Shown in pieces: positions 32,393 through 41,222 of a stretch of DNA of 64,000 nt (positions are counted from its first letter, which is position 1; every line of letters begins with the position of its first letter). A program made the translations under genes and the position numbers. The stretch lies in the NCBI GenBank assembly GCA_034670025.1, contig JAXMOE010000004.1, forward strand, positions 186,001 through 250,000, read 5' to 3'. Source of the stretch: PGYR01 sp034670025 (GTDB lineage Bacteria > Bacteroidota > Ignavibacteria > Kapaibacteriales > UBA2268). Below the pieces are notes generated by a model. The model did no database searches. It was not told the origin of the DNA and saw only the letters and a program-made list of their open reading frames with translations.

Positions 32393-34338
32393 AAATCCCT
32401 TTTCATTTTCTTAATTTCATCAAGCCAAACCTTTCCGACTGTGTCCGATGGCATTCTCCAATCACCTCTAGGTGAAAGGGAGACCGAACCAATCTTAATC
32501 CCATCTGGCATACAAGAACGCTTAAATTGGCTTCCGAAAAATCTTCTGAAAAATATCTCGAGCCATTCAATTAATTCTTCATTGCTATATTCTGACTTAA
32601 ATATCTGTTGCAATATAAAGAATATTTTATTCGGTTTGTAAGAATGTTTAATAAAATAGTAAAGTATAACATCATGTACTTCATAAGGACCAATAATCAT
32701 TTGAGTATCCTGAATTGCGTCGCCCTCTTGTGGTAATAACTCTGGACTGATTGGGGTTGCTACTATATCTTTTAGTATTTTGCTAACTTTACCGTATTTC
32801 TTCCAATCTGATAGAACCGTTATCATAAACTGAATAACTGTCTTTGGCAGACCAGCATTTACATTATACATTGACATGTGATCGGCATTGTAAGTTGACC
32901 AACCCAAAGCTATTTCAGACAAATCACCTGTACCAACCACTATCGCACTGTGCTTGTTCGCATAGTCCATTAGTATCTGAGTTCTCTCTCTTGCTTGTGA
33001 GTTCTCATACACAACAGTTTTTTCATTTTCGTCGTGTTCAATATCTCTAAAATGTCCACGAACTGCGTCGCTAATATCAATTACTTTCCCTGTTATGTCT
33101 AACGACTCTATAAGCTTATGGGCATTAGTGTTAGTCCTTTCGGAAGTTCCAAGCCCTGGCAACACAAGCGCGTGAACGCCTTTGGTATCTAACCCCAGCT
33201 TTTCAAATGCTTTGACTGCTACTATAAGTGCCAAAGTAGAATCCAGCCCACCCGATAGACCTAACACCACACTCTTTCCATTAATATGCAATAATCTTTT
33301 TGCTAAACCAGTAGATTGAAATTCCAGAATCTCATTTACCAAATCATCTCTTTGTGACTCTTCGTGTATTATAAATGGGTTTCTTTCAAAACTCCTATAT
33401 AACTTATCTGTAACTTTATCTTTAATGCTAAATTTGATTATCCTATAATCTCGTTCTGGACTTTCGAATCCATAGGAGCTATTTTTCAACCTCGCATTGT
33501 AAACCTTTTCCAGATCCAAATCACTGATAGTATAGTGTGAGTCAAAGTCAAAATTCCTTTCTTCTGACAACAGCTTCCCATTTTCAGCAGTAATCAGATG
33601 ACCAGAATAAATCAAATCAGTTGTAGATTCACCAGGTCCACAAGAAGAATAAATGTAGTTAGACAAAGTTCTTGCAGATTGTGTGGTTACTAACTCACGT
33701 CTATAATCAGACTTAGAAAGCAGCTCATTACTTGCACTCAAGTTAAGAATAATATTAGCACCAGCCAGAGATAAATCTAAACTCGGTGGCTTAACAGCCC
33801 ACAAATCTTCGCAAATCTCTATACCAATCCTTACATCGGGTCTCTCTTCCGATTGGAAGATAATATCGCTACCGAAAGGATAGATTTCACCGTTTATCTT
33901 AATAGTGTCAAATCGTCTATCAACATCAGAAGAAAACCACCGCTCTTCATAAAATTCATTTGTACTAATTATATATTTCTTAGCTACAATACCGAGTATT
34001 TTACCACTATTAATTGCAACAGCACAGTTGAACAATCGACCAGAGCTACGAAGTGGTGCACCCACTACAACTAATGAATCTGTGTCCTCTGTTTTCTTTC
34101 GGATTCTCTCTAAGCCACGCTCAACAGATTCTAACAGCTCAGAGTGAAAGAACAAATCATTACATGAATAAGAAGAGATAGATAGCTCTGGGAATAGGCA
34201 TATATCAGCATTTTCCTCATTCGCTTTGCCAATCAAATCAATTATTGCATCAGTGTTATAATTTACATCAGCCACTCTCAACTTTGGTGCGCAGTTGAAA
34301 ATTCGTATGTAATTGTACTGTCTAAGGTTAATACTCAT
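32389..34338 (-). CDS. nadE: Glutamine-dependent NAD+ synthetase
   Basis: A 649-residue two-domain enzyme that amidates deamido-NAD using ammonia released from glutamine. The N-terminal nitrilase-like domain (about 15-300) shows the Glu (LFPELSISSYSC), Lys (VAKKYI) and Cys (GIEICEDLW) of the catalytic triad. The C-terminal synthetase domain has the PP-loop SGGLDST and the GTGDLSEIALGWSTYNADHMSMYN block. Length is normal for the long form. A TTG three codons upstream opens the frame, but the ATG at 34338 is the more natural start. It overlaps the response-regulator gene by four bases and follows metG by 64 bases. Confidence 0.95.
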   Translation of the reverse strand: MSINLRQYNYIRIFNCAPKLRVADVNYNTDAIIDLIGKANEENADICLFPELSISSYSCNDLFFHSELLESVERGLERIRKKTEDTDSLVVVGAPLRSSGRLFNCAVAINSGKILGIVAKKYIISTNEFYEERWFSSDVDRRFDTIKINGEIYPFGSDIIFQSEERPDVRIGIEICEDLWAVKPPSLDLSLAGANIILNLSASNELLSKSDYRRELVTTQSARTLSNYIYSSCGPGESTTDLIYSGHLITAENGKLLSEERNFDFDSHYTISDLDLEKVYNARLKNSSYGFESPERDYRIIKFSIKDKVTDKLYRSFERNPFIIHEESQRDDLVNEILEFQSTGLAKRLLHINGKSVVLGLSGGLDSTLALIVAVKAFEKLGLDTKGVHALVLPGLGTSERTNTNAHKLIESLDITGKVIDISDAVRGHFRDIEHDENEKTVVYENSQARERTQILMDYANKHSAIVVGTGDLSEIALGWSTYNADHMSMYNVNAGLPKTVIQFMITVLSDWKKYGKVSKILKDIVATPISPELLPQEGDAIQDTQMIIGPYEVHDVILYYFIKHSYKPNKIFFILQQIFKSEYSNEELIEWLEIFFRRFFGSQFKRSCMPDGIKIGSVSLSPRGDWRMPSDTVGKVWLDEIKKMKRDL

Positions 34339-34402
34339 ATTTTTCAAACTTGTTTATTCATTGACATATCTTGTAGTTATCGCTCTTATTCAACACAAAT
34401 AA

Positions 34403-36526
34403 TTATCTTACTTCTTGCCCATCTTCCACTTCTTTTTCGGGGCTAACGAGTGCCAACTGCCCATCGTCAGAGTTCACCGCCAAAAGCATTCCTTCCGACT
34501 TTTCGCCCATCAACTTAGCAGGAGCTAAGTTAGCCACAACTACCACAGTTTTACCAACGATTTCCTCGGCGGAGTAGTGCTGACTTATACCAGCTATTAT
34601 CTGTCTTTGCTCATTGCCAATCTTCACTTGTAGTTTCAGCAACTTCTTCGATTTCTTTATTGGCTCTGCCTCTATTACCTTAGCAGTCTTTAGCTTCACT
34701 TTCATGAAGTCATCAAACGTGATTTGTTCATCTTCCTGCTTATTGGCAGCTTTCTTATCACCTAATTTTTCTTTCTCTGCTTCCACCCACTCGTCCTCTA
34801 TTCTTGTAAATAATATCTCTGGTTTTCTTATTTCCGTCCCAGTTTCTAACATTGGAATCCCCGCTGAAGCCCATACATTAGATAGTATTATGTCATCACC
34901 CACTACTATATCTTCACCAAAAAGCGATTGGATATAGGCGGAAGTATAAGGCAAAATAGGTGCAAACAGTATAGAAAGTGAACGGATAATCTGACTACAT
35001 ACAAACATTGTCTTTTCGGCTTTCTCGGGGTCAGCTTTTCCTGATTTCCATGGCTCTTCATCATTGAAGTATTTATTTGCAGCTCTTGCTATATTCATAG
35101 TTTCTGTAATAGCATCACGGAATCTGAACTTATCATAATTCTGTGAAATCTTATCTATTCCAGACTTCAAGCTATCAATCATCAATTTGTCATTTGCCTC
35201 TATCTCTATACTCTCATCACCAAACCAATAGTCCATCACAGGAGCATACTTTGCGGAAAGAGTAGGCACTTTCCCTTCATAATTCTTGTGTAAGAATGTA
35301 AGCTGCCTGTTGATAAAATTACCCAATATTGCGGCTAACTCATTGTTAGAGCGAGCTTGGTAATCCTTCCAAGTGAAATCAGCGTCCCTTGTTTCTGGGA
35401 AATTCATTGCCAGCGAGTACCTAAGAGCATCAATCATTGATGGCTCGGTATAAGTATCAACAAAGTCCTTCAAATCTATAGACCAATTTCTTGATTTGGA
35501 GAATTTATTACCCTCCAAATTCAAAAACTCATGTGCAGGAACATTTTTCGGTAAAATATAAGGATTGTCGGAATCTTTACGACCGTGAAGCATAGCAGGG
35601 AAAATCAACGTGTGGAAGACAATGTTATCCTTTCCTATAAAGGCGTAATACTCTGTGTCCTCGTTTTGCCACCATTCTTTCCACTCATCAGTTCCACCAA
35701 AATGCTTCTTTGTTGCCGAAATATAGCCCAACACGGCATCGAACCATACATATAATACTTTGTCCTTAGTCTTTTCCTTGTCCATTCCCTCTATTTTGTC
35801 TAAGTGAACACCCCACTTCAAATCGCGAGTAATAGCTCTGTTGCTCAGGCCCTGCTTAAGCCAACTTCTAGTTTGTTGCAACACATTGTCCTTCCACGCA
35901 TTTGAATTGGACTCGATATAATCTTCCAAAAACGTTTGGAATTCACCAAACTTGAAATACCAGTGAGTGGTCTTTCTGAGAGTTGGAGTCTTGCCACTAA
36001 TCAAACTTATTGGATTTTTCAGCTCAGTCTGATTGTAGTAAGCACCGCAACTATCGCACTGATCGCCACGAGCATTGTCCTTACCACAGTTGGGGCAAGT
36101 CCCCTCCACGTATCTGTCAGGTAGGAACATATTCTTATCTTCATCATAGAACTGCTCTGTTTCCTCTTCGTGCAAGAAACCCTTGTCTAAAAAATGCTTG
36201 AAAAATTCCTTAGCTACCTCGTGGTGTTCGGGGATGGAGGTACGCGAATACACATCGAACGACATTCCGAATTTATCGAAAGCTTCCTTGTTAGAATTGT
36301 GGTATTTGTCGATTATATCTTTGGGGGTAACTCCTTCCTTTTCGGCAGCAATTGTGATTGCCACACCGTGTTCATCTGAACCAGACACAAAAAGCACATC
36401 ATCGCCAGTCAATCGCTTATAGCGGACGAATAGGTCTGCCGGCAGATATGCACCGGCACAGTGCCCTAAGTGAATATATCCATTTGCATAAGGTAGGGCT
36501 GAAGTTACGAGTATTTTCTTATTCAT
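34403..36526 (-). CDS. metG: Methionyl-tRNA synthetase
   Basis: A 707-residue class I synthetase that charges tRNA-Met. The N-terminus has ALPYANGYIHLGH (HIGH motif); a zinc knuckle follows (CPNCGKDNARGDQCDSCG), then the KFSKSR version of the KMSKS loop. The last 110 residues (ITFDDFMKVKLKTAKV ... SPEKEVEDGQEVR) form the EMAP/Trbp111 tRNA-binding domain, so this is the dimeric long form. The open frame extends to a TTG at 36565, but the ATG at 36526 (MNKKILVTSALPYANG) fits the family start. Downstream, nadE follows after 64 bases. Confidence 0.97.
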   Translation of the reverse strand: MNKKILVTSALPYANGYIHLGHCAGAYLPADLFVRYKRLTGDDVLFVSGSDEHGVAITIAAEKEGVTPKDIIDKYHNSNKEAFDKFGMSFDVYSRTSIPEHHEVAKEFFKHFLDKGFLHEEETEQFYDEDKNMFLPDRYVEGTCPNCGKDNARGDQCDSCGAYYNQTELKNPISLISGKTPTLRKTTHWYFKFGEFQTFLEDYIESNSNAWKDNVLQQTRSWLKQGLSNRAITRDLKWGVHLDKIEGMDKEKTKDKVLYVWFDAVLGYISATKKHFGGTDEWKEWWQNEDTEYYAFIGKDNIVFHTLIFPAMLHGRKDSDNPYILPKNVPAHEFLNLEGNKFSKSRNWSIDLKDFVDTYTEPSMIDALRYSLAMNFPETRDADFTWKDYQARSNNELAAILGNFINRQLTFLHKNYEGKVPTLSAKYAPVMDYWFGDESIEIEANDKLMIDSLKSGIDKISQNYDKFRFRDAITETMNIARAANKYFNDEEPWKSGKADPEKAEKTMFVCSQIIRSLSILFAPILPYTSAYIQSLFGEDIVVGDDIILSNVWASAGIPMLETGTEIRKPEILFTRIEDEWVEAEKEKLGDKKAANKQEDEQITFDDFMKVKLKTAKVIEAEPIKKSKKLLKLQVKIGNEQRQIIAGISQHYSAEEIVGKTVVVVANLAPAKLMGEKSEGMLLAVNSDDGQLALVSPEKEVEDGQEVR

Positions 36527-36562
36527 ATTAGTTATATAAGTGTTTTTATTCTTGATAGAATA

Positions 36563-36570
36563 CAAATATA
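36563..36570 (-). promoter_or_regulatory. Candidate -7 box upstream of metG
   Basis: The minus strand reads TATATTTG, matching TAnnTTTG, 36 bases upstream of the metG ATG. No TTTG is found at the expected 19-21 base spacing, so this is a partial match. It would also place the TTG at 36565 inside the promoter, which argues against that codon as a start. Confidence 0.4.
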
Positions 36571-36653
36571 ACTAAGCTTAGTTGGAATTAGTAATAAAAA
36601 AAATTAACCTTGAAAAAGTAAAGTTAGTTTCTTCAAATAAAGTTTCGTCATAC

Positions 36654-37070
36654 CTACCCCCTAAACTCAGATTTAACATGAGTGCCATCACAATAAGGTT
36701 TGTTAGCAGAATCTCCACACCTGCAGAATGCGGTTTGTTTAGCTCTGTTTTCGGTTTGCCCATTGCTGTTTGTTACTTCTATGTTTCCTTTAACTATTAG
36801 TGGTCCATTTTCTAATACATTTACTTTCACATTACTGTCATTCATATCATTTTCCTCATTATTTAATCTATAACTCAACGCACCCGAAGGACACATATCT
36901 ATTTGCTCCTTTAATTCGGCAGTTGTTGCATTTTCAACCTTTATCCAAGGACGTGCTTCGGGGTCGTAAACATCTGGTAAAATCTTAATACATACTTTAG
37001 CATGAATACACTTACTGGCATCCCACAATACGGTCATATCATCGTTCGAATACTCTTTTACTTTTCTCAC
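36654..37070 (-). CDS. Ferredoxin-like Fer4_19 / CDGSH iron-sulfur protein
   Basis: About 138 residues with two iron-sulfur modules. The first 65 residues match the divergent single-cluster ferredoxin family Fer4_19 (WDASKCIHAKVC ... MCPSGAL). The last 50 contain the CDGSH signature CRCGDSANKPYCDGTH, whose three Cys and one His bind a 2Fe-2S cluster. Such fusions are known in Bacteroidota as small electron carriers or cluster sensors. There are two in-frame GTG starts; 37070 is chosen because GAGG lies five bases before it, whereas the GTG at 37076 overlaps that site. It is cytoplasmic by lack of a signal. It lies between metG and a TlpA-like gene on the same strand. Confidence 0.85.
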   Translation of the reverse strand: MRKVKEYSNDDMTVLWDASKCIHAKVCIKILPDVYDPEARPWIKVENATTAELKEQIDMCPSGALSYRLNNEENDMNDSNVKVNVLENGPLIVKGNIEVTNSNGQTENRAKQTAFCRCGDSANKPYCDGTHVKSEFRG

Positions 37071-37126
37071 TTCCACCTCTTTTTTATAATTTTCACAACT
37101 ATTTTAAATTTGTACTCAATTCTACA

Positions 37127-38866
37127 CTACCCACCCATCTGCTCTTTCAAAGTAGTAATCAGCCCTTTACCTCTTAGTTCATGACTCTTTAGCTTTACAA
37201 ACTTACCATCAGGGTCAACTAACATCACTGTCGGGAATGAATTAATACCATATTGCTTCAGAACTCCCTTTGCGTAGCCATCTATGTCAATAGTGTTTGG
37301 CCATTCCATTTTGTTTTTTTCCATATAGTCTGCCACTACCTTCACTGACCTATCGCTGGACACCCCTATTATCACAAAGCCATCATCTTTTAGCTCGTTA
37401 TAAGCTTTGGCTAAGTGCGGCGTTTCCCCACGACAAGGACCGCACCACGTACCCCAAAAATCTAACAACACCCACTTACCTCTGTACTCGGAAAGTTTAG
37501 TTTCTTTGCCATCCGTAGTTTTGAATGCGAAGTCAGGTGCGTGGGTCATTGATTTCAACTTCAGTTTAGCTAAATCTTTTGCCACACCATCTCGTGGCCA
37601 TCTGTCCAAATCATCAAACTTACCTATTTCTTTTAATTCAGTTCTTAGGGCTTCTACATACTCTGGATTGTCTGCAAACTCACTACCTGCTAATCTCGAA
37701 TAAAGACCATATCTCAAATAGTATCTATTCCTTTTATTTAGCGATTTTAAATATACATTTTCTAAAGCTTCAATGTATGGCTTAGGATTCTCTTTGAAAA
37801 CATCATCATAGATTATATCATTAAAGTTTGCATAGAACACTGTTGGTAACTCTTGCAGAGACCTCAACAGCTTTTTATTATGCTCCCAAGTATCGAGCGA
37901 ATCAGCAGCTTTCATTAATTGTTGTTTTGTCAAACTGACAAAATCTGTAAGATACGGAGAGTCATTAGCAGCCAACAGACTATCACTTACACTTACGAAC
38001 CTGTTGAATTTAGTCAAGGTGTTATTCTTTCGTTTTTCTAATGTCTCCTCACTGAGATTTTTTATTGCCCCCTTGCTTTTTTGCTGGACATAGTAATAGT
38101 AATCTTGCCTTAAGTTAGCCACCTCCATAGACGGCACTTGCTCCTCATACAAACTATACGCCTCGTTCACAGGGGACTTTATCCATTCTCCACTGGTCAT
38201 GCTCAGTTCATTTTCATCTTCCGATGTACTGTAATCATTAACATCAATAGTAACATTCCATTTCCCGTCGTCAGTCTCTACAACTGCATTGTAATCACCA
38301 TTGTGATCATACTCCCACTCCCCTTTGTGGTTCTCAGGCGAAACAGCTTGCTCTCCTATTATAACTACATAAGAAACAGATCCATCTTTTTTGTAAACCT
38401 TAGAATACTTCTCATCATTCAAATCAATATCAAACTCAACTCTTCCATTTTCATCAAGCACTTCCTTCTCCATTACCCTGCCTCGGCTAAGAAACATATA
38501 TACAGCAGCAGAATCTGTAGTTGGTTTCACTTTTCTTTTGTGCAAAGTTGCTTCTAATCGTGGATTCTCATCGCCCTCTATATACTTAGTCATAAATGCC
38601 TCATACCCCTCGGCCGCTAGGTGAAGCTCGGCGTAATTAATACCGTCGGGTATTTCTACAATGAACTCACCACTTTTGTCAACTTCCACAATTTTCAGCA
38701 AGTTGTCTTCGTTATTTCTGAAGCGATTATAATAAACATAAACTTCCATTTTGGCATCGCCACCATCGGATAAAGTTATTTTTCCAGTGATGATGTCCAT
38801 ATCCTCTGCGGATAGAGTTAATGTGCCGATTAGCAAAGCCAACAGGATAAATAGTACATTTCTCAT
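37127..38866 (-). CDS. TlpA-like thiol-disulfide oxidoreductase, secreted
   Basis: A 579-residue periplasmic protein with a signal peptide (to about residue 18, LTLSA), about 400 residues with no recognised family, and a C-terminal thioredoxin domain of the TlpA/ResA type (APDFAFKTTDGKETKL, then the active site WGTWCGPC, then GINSFPTVMLVDPDG with the cis-Pro). It probably reduces disulfides of exported proteins. The N-terminal part, rich in Asp, Tyr and Lys, looks like the carboxypeptidase-regulatory-like region that precedes such domains in Bacteroidota. A TTG at 38872 opens the frame, but the ATG at 38866 with GAGGA ahead of it is preferred. Confidence 0.88.
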   Translation of the reverse strand: MRNVLFILLALLIGTLTLSAEDMDIITGKITLSDGGDAKMEVYVYYNRFRNNEDNLLKIVEVDKSGEFIVEIPDGINYAELHLAAEGYEAFMTKYIEGDENPRLEATLHKRKVKPTTDSAAVYMFLSRGRVMEKEVLDENGRVEFDIDLNDEKYSKVYKKDGSVSYVVIIGEQAVSPENHKGEWEYDHNGDYNAVVETDDGKWNVTIDVNDYSTSEDENELSMTSGEWIKSPVNEAYSLYEEQVPSMEVANLRQDYYYYVQQKSKGAIKNLSEETLEKRKNNTLTKFNRFVSVSDSLLAANDSPYLTDFVSLTKQQLMKAADSLDTWEHNKKLLRSLQELPTVFYANFNDIIYDDVFKENPKPYIEALENVYLKSLNKRNRYYLRYGLYSRLAGSEFADNPEYVEALRTELKEIGKFDDLDRWPRDGVAKDLAKLKLKSMTHAPDFAFKTTDGKETKLSEYRGKWVLLDFWGTWCGPCRGETPHLAKAYNELKDDGFVIIGVSSDRSVKVVADYMEKNKMEWPNTIDIDGYAKGVLKQYGINSFPTVMLVDPDGKFVKLKSHELRGKGLITTLKEQMGG

Positions 38867-39025
38867 AGTCAAGTCCTCATAAATGCTTGTGTATATAATT
38901 GCTTAGATTTATCAAATTACCATATTTTAGTCAATTCTTCAAATGTAGATTTGATTTAATTTTGTAAGTTTAGAGTCCAACAATGATTTATTCTATTAAT
39001 TTATAATCAAAAGAACGAGGTTAAA

Positions 39026-39574
39026 ATGACACCAGAAGAGAAAATGGTACAGAGCGTAGAAGAAAAAACGGGTAAGCCAATAGCTCATTGGATTAATGTA
39101 GTTAAGAAATCTGGAATTGACAAACACAAAGCAATAATCAACCACCTGAAAGATGACCACGGCTTCACTTATGGATTCGCCAACTTAGTAGCACACAAAG
39201 CAAAAAAATCAGATGCAAAATCAGTTAGCGAGACTACCGATTTGGTTGAGTTACAATACAAAGGCAAAGAATCACTCAAACCAATATATGACAAGTTAAT
39301 GAAAGAAATAGAAAAATTTGGCAATGTAGAAATAGCACCTAAGAAATCTTACGTTAGTTTGAGAGGAAAAAAGCAATTCGCACTAATACAACCATCAACA
39401 AAAACAAGAGTTGATGTAGGGATAAATTCAAAAGAGTTGGAAGTGAGCGACAGATTAGAAAAATCAGGCAGCTTCAACTCTATGTGTTCCCACAGAGTAA
39501 GACTGACTGGCGAATCAGAAGTCAATAAAGAGCTCATAAATTGGATAAAACAGGCTTATGATGAAGCGAAGTAG
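39026..39574 (+). CDS. DUF4287 and DUF5655 domain protein
   Basis: A 182-residue cytoplasmic protein. Residues 1-65 match DUF4287 (EEKTGKPIAHWINVVKKSG, HGFTYGFANLVAH); residues 75-182 match DUF5655 (LKPIYDKLMKEIEKFG, YVSLRGKKQFALIQP, HRVRL). The pairing is common in Bacteroidota and other groups but no reaction is assigned. GAGG seven bases before the ATG supports the start. It stands alone: the TlpA gene is divergent and the hairpin mosaic follows. Confidence 0.88.
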   Translation: MTPEEKMVQSVEEKTGKPIAHWINVVKKSGIDKHKAIINHLKDDHGFTYGFANLVAHKAKKSDAKSVSETTDLVELQYKGKESLKPIYDKLMKEIEKFGNVEIAPKKSYVSLRGKKQFALIQPSTKTRVDVGINSKELEVSDRLEKSGSFNSMCSHRVRLTGESEVNKELINWIKQAYDEAK

Positions 39575-39600
39575 AAAAGGGACATATAACCAATCTCTAT

Positions 39601-39935
39601 GCCCCTTTGGAGGGGCTGGCAGAAACTTGTTTCTGACTGGGGAGGACTTGAAAATGTCACAGCGAGGACTGAAAGGAAGTGGCTGTCTCATTTGAGATTG
39701 CCGCACTTCGTTCGCAATGACTTATTCCTCCACCTCCGTCTTTTGCCTTCAGCAAAAGCCACCTCCGCCAGCGGAGGACAATCGCACCTGTGTCTTTTGT
39801 AGAGACGGATTGTGGTCGCTGAGCCTGTCGAAGCGCATTCGTCTCTTTAGCCACATAGTGGCTAAACATCTGTAGTGTTTCAGAATAATATATGCAATGG
39901 CCGCGTAGCGGTTATACAACCACACTTGATATACT
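39601..39935. repeat. Mosaic of short hairpin repeats
   Basis: This gene-free stretch is GC-richer than its surroundings and holds at least seven inverted repeats in a row. They are 39601-39616 (GCCCCT/AGGGGC), 39697-39718 (ATTGC/GCAAT), 39740-39758 (CTTTTGC/GCAAAAG), 39762-39777 (CCTCCGC/GCGGAGG), 39801-39846 (AGAGACG/CGTCTCT), 39846-39866 (TTTAGCCAC/GTGGCTAAA) and 39897-39915 (ATGGCCGC/GCGGTTAT with two G-U). The phrases CATTGCGAACGAAGTGCGGC and CTTCGACAGGCTCAGCGACC, read on the minus strand, resemble dispersed repeats seen in many bacterial genomes. Short frames inside it are not coding. Confidence 0.75.
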
Positions 39936-40226
39936 CTACTCCTTCGCAAAACGCTTATAAATCTTGTTATTAATCCTAATGAAATAAGTCCCGGTACTCA
40001 AAGCATCAACATTTATACTTTTTTCATTTGCTAAGCTAAGACCATCTAAGCTTAACATATTCTTACCACTAATATCTATTACTTCAATTGATTCCAATCC
40101 TTTCTCATAAGTAATATTCACTTCTGATTGTGCTGGGTTGGGGTAAACAGATAGGTTTATTAGTTCAGTTTCTATGCTTGCTTGTATGTCGAGTTTGTAT
40201 CTATATAGCTTTCGTATTGAATACAT
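39936..40226 (-). pseudogene. Orphan T9SS sorting-domain fragment
   Basis: About 96 residues, of which the last 75 are a type A T9SS C-terminal domain (LSVYPNPAQSEVNITYE, then IEVIDISGKNM, then LSTGTYFIRIN). There is no signal peptide and no cargo domain in front of it; the frame opens at a TTG at 40250 or an ATG at 40226, followed by YSIRKLYRYK. It appears to be the 3' remnant of a larger secreted-protein gene whose body has been lost. The hairpin mosaic lies directly on its 3' side. A small functional gene is less likely because it would lack export information. Confidence 0.7.
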
Positions 40227-40385
40227 TAATCCATCATCACCTTTTAGCAAAAAAACTCAACCAAACTAAAACATACACAAAATAATAAACCCAAACCATA
40301 TCCGTTTTATTCACGAATTTTAGGAAGTTAATATTTCAATAACTATATTGAATTTGAATTAAAACAATAAAAAAGAACAATAATT

Positions 40386-41222
40386 ATGTCTTGGTTTAAA
40401 AGATCAGAAAAGAATATAAAAAGTGAAGAACACAGAAATATGCCAGATGGGCTGTGGACAAAAGCACCCAACGGTAACGTTATTTACAAAAAAGAATTAG
40501 AAGAACACCTATACACCGACCCCAATAGCGACCACCACTTCCGTGTTGGCTCCAAAGAATACATAGAAATATTATTCGACGAAGGGACGTTCAAAGAAAC
40601 TGAGAAAAAAATAAAGTCTGCAGACCCTCTCGAGTTTGAAGACACAAAAAAATACACGGATAGATTAGCAGCGGCTTACAAAAAAACTGACAGCAAAGAC
40701 GCACTAACCACTGGCTATGGCAACATAAACGGACACAAAGTGTCATTCGGTTGTATGAACTTCGACTTCGTTGGTGGAAGTATGGGCTCAGTAGTAGGCG
40801 AGAAATTCGTCCGTGCAACTAACTATGCAATTAAGAACAAATGCCCACTAATTATCATCTCTACTTCTGGTGGAGCTAGAATGCAAGAAGCCGTTATCTC
40901 ACTTATGCAAATGGCTAAGACAAGTGTAGCACTTGCACAATTAGAAGAAGCTGGATTGCCGTTCATATCTATACTGACTGACCCAACAACTGGTGGTGTA
41001 AGTGCCAGCTTTGCAATGCTCGGTGACGTTATCATAGCCGAACCGGGAGCATTGATTGGTTTCGCTGGCCCAAGAGTAGTAGAGCAAACAATAAAACGTA
41101 AGCTACCAGAAGGATTCCAAAGAGCCGAGTTCTTACTCGAGCATGGATTTGTAGATATGATAGTCCACAGAAAAGATATGAAAGAAGAGCTAACTAAGAT
41201 AATATCTTGGTTTGGTAAGTGA
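40386..41222 (+). CDS. accD: Acetyl-CoA carboxylase carboxyltransferase subunit beta
   Basis: A 278-residue protein of the AccD family, which with AccA moves the carboxyl group from biotin to acetyl-CoA to start fatty-acid synthesis. The crotonase-type core is well kept (YGNINGHKVSFGCMNFDFVGGSMGSVVGEK, STSGGARMQE, DPTTGGVSASFAMLGD, GFAGPRVVEQT). The N-terminal region still looks like the family (LWTKAPNGNVIYKKELEEHL) but all four cysteines of the zinc ribbon are replaced: the two CxxC pairs read APNG and DPNS. Length is close to normal. The downstream barrel gene overlaps its end by 11 bases. accA is not in the window. Confidence 0.93.
   Translation: MSWFKRSEKNIKSEEHRNMPDGLWTKAPNGNVIYKKELEEHLYTDPNSDHHFRVGSKEYIEILFDEGTFKETEKKIKSADPLEFEDTKKYTDRLAAAYKKTDSKDALTTGYGNINGHKVSFGCMNFDFVGGSMGSVVGEKFVRATNYAIKNKCPLIIISTSGGARMQEAVISLMQMAKTSVALAQLEEAGLPFISILTDPTTGGVSASFAMLGDVIIAEPGALIGFAGPRVVEQTIKRKLPEGFQRAEFLLEHGFVDMIVHRKDMKEELTKIISWFGK

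Noticed and set aside
34339..34347. TTG start three codons before nadE
   Set aside because: The ATG at 34338 is close by and fits the family; the TTG adds only three residues.
36527..36565. Extended metG starting at TTG 36565
   Set aside because: The 13 extra residues are unlike any MetG, and a promoter -7 box covers the TTG.
39599..39949. Short open frames in the hairpin mosaic
   Set aside because: They follow the inverted repeats on both strands and show no start signals or family resemblance.
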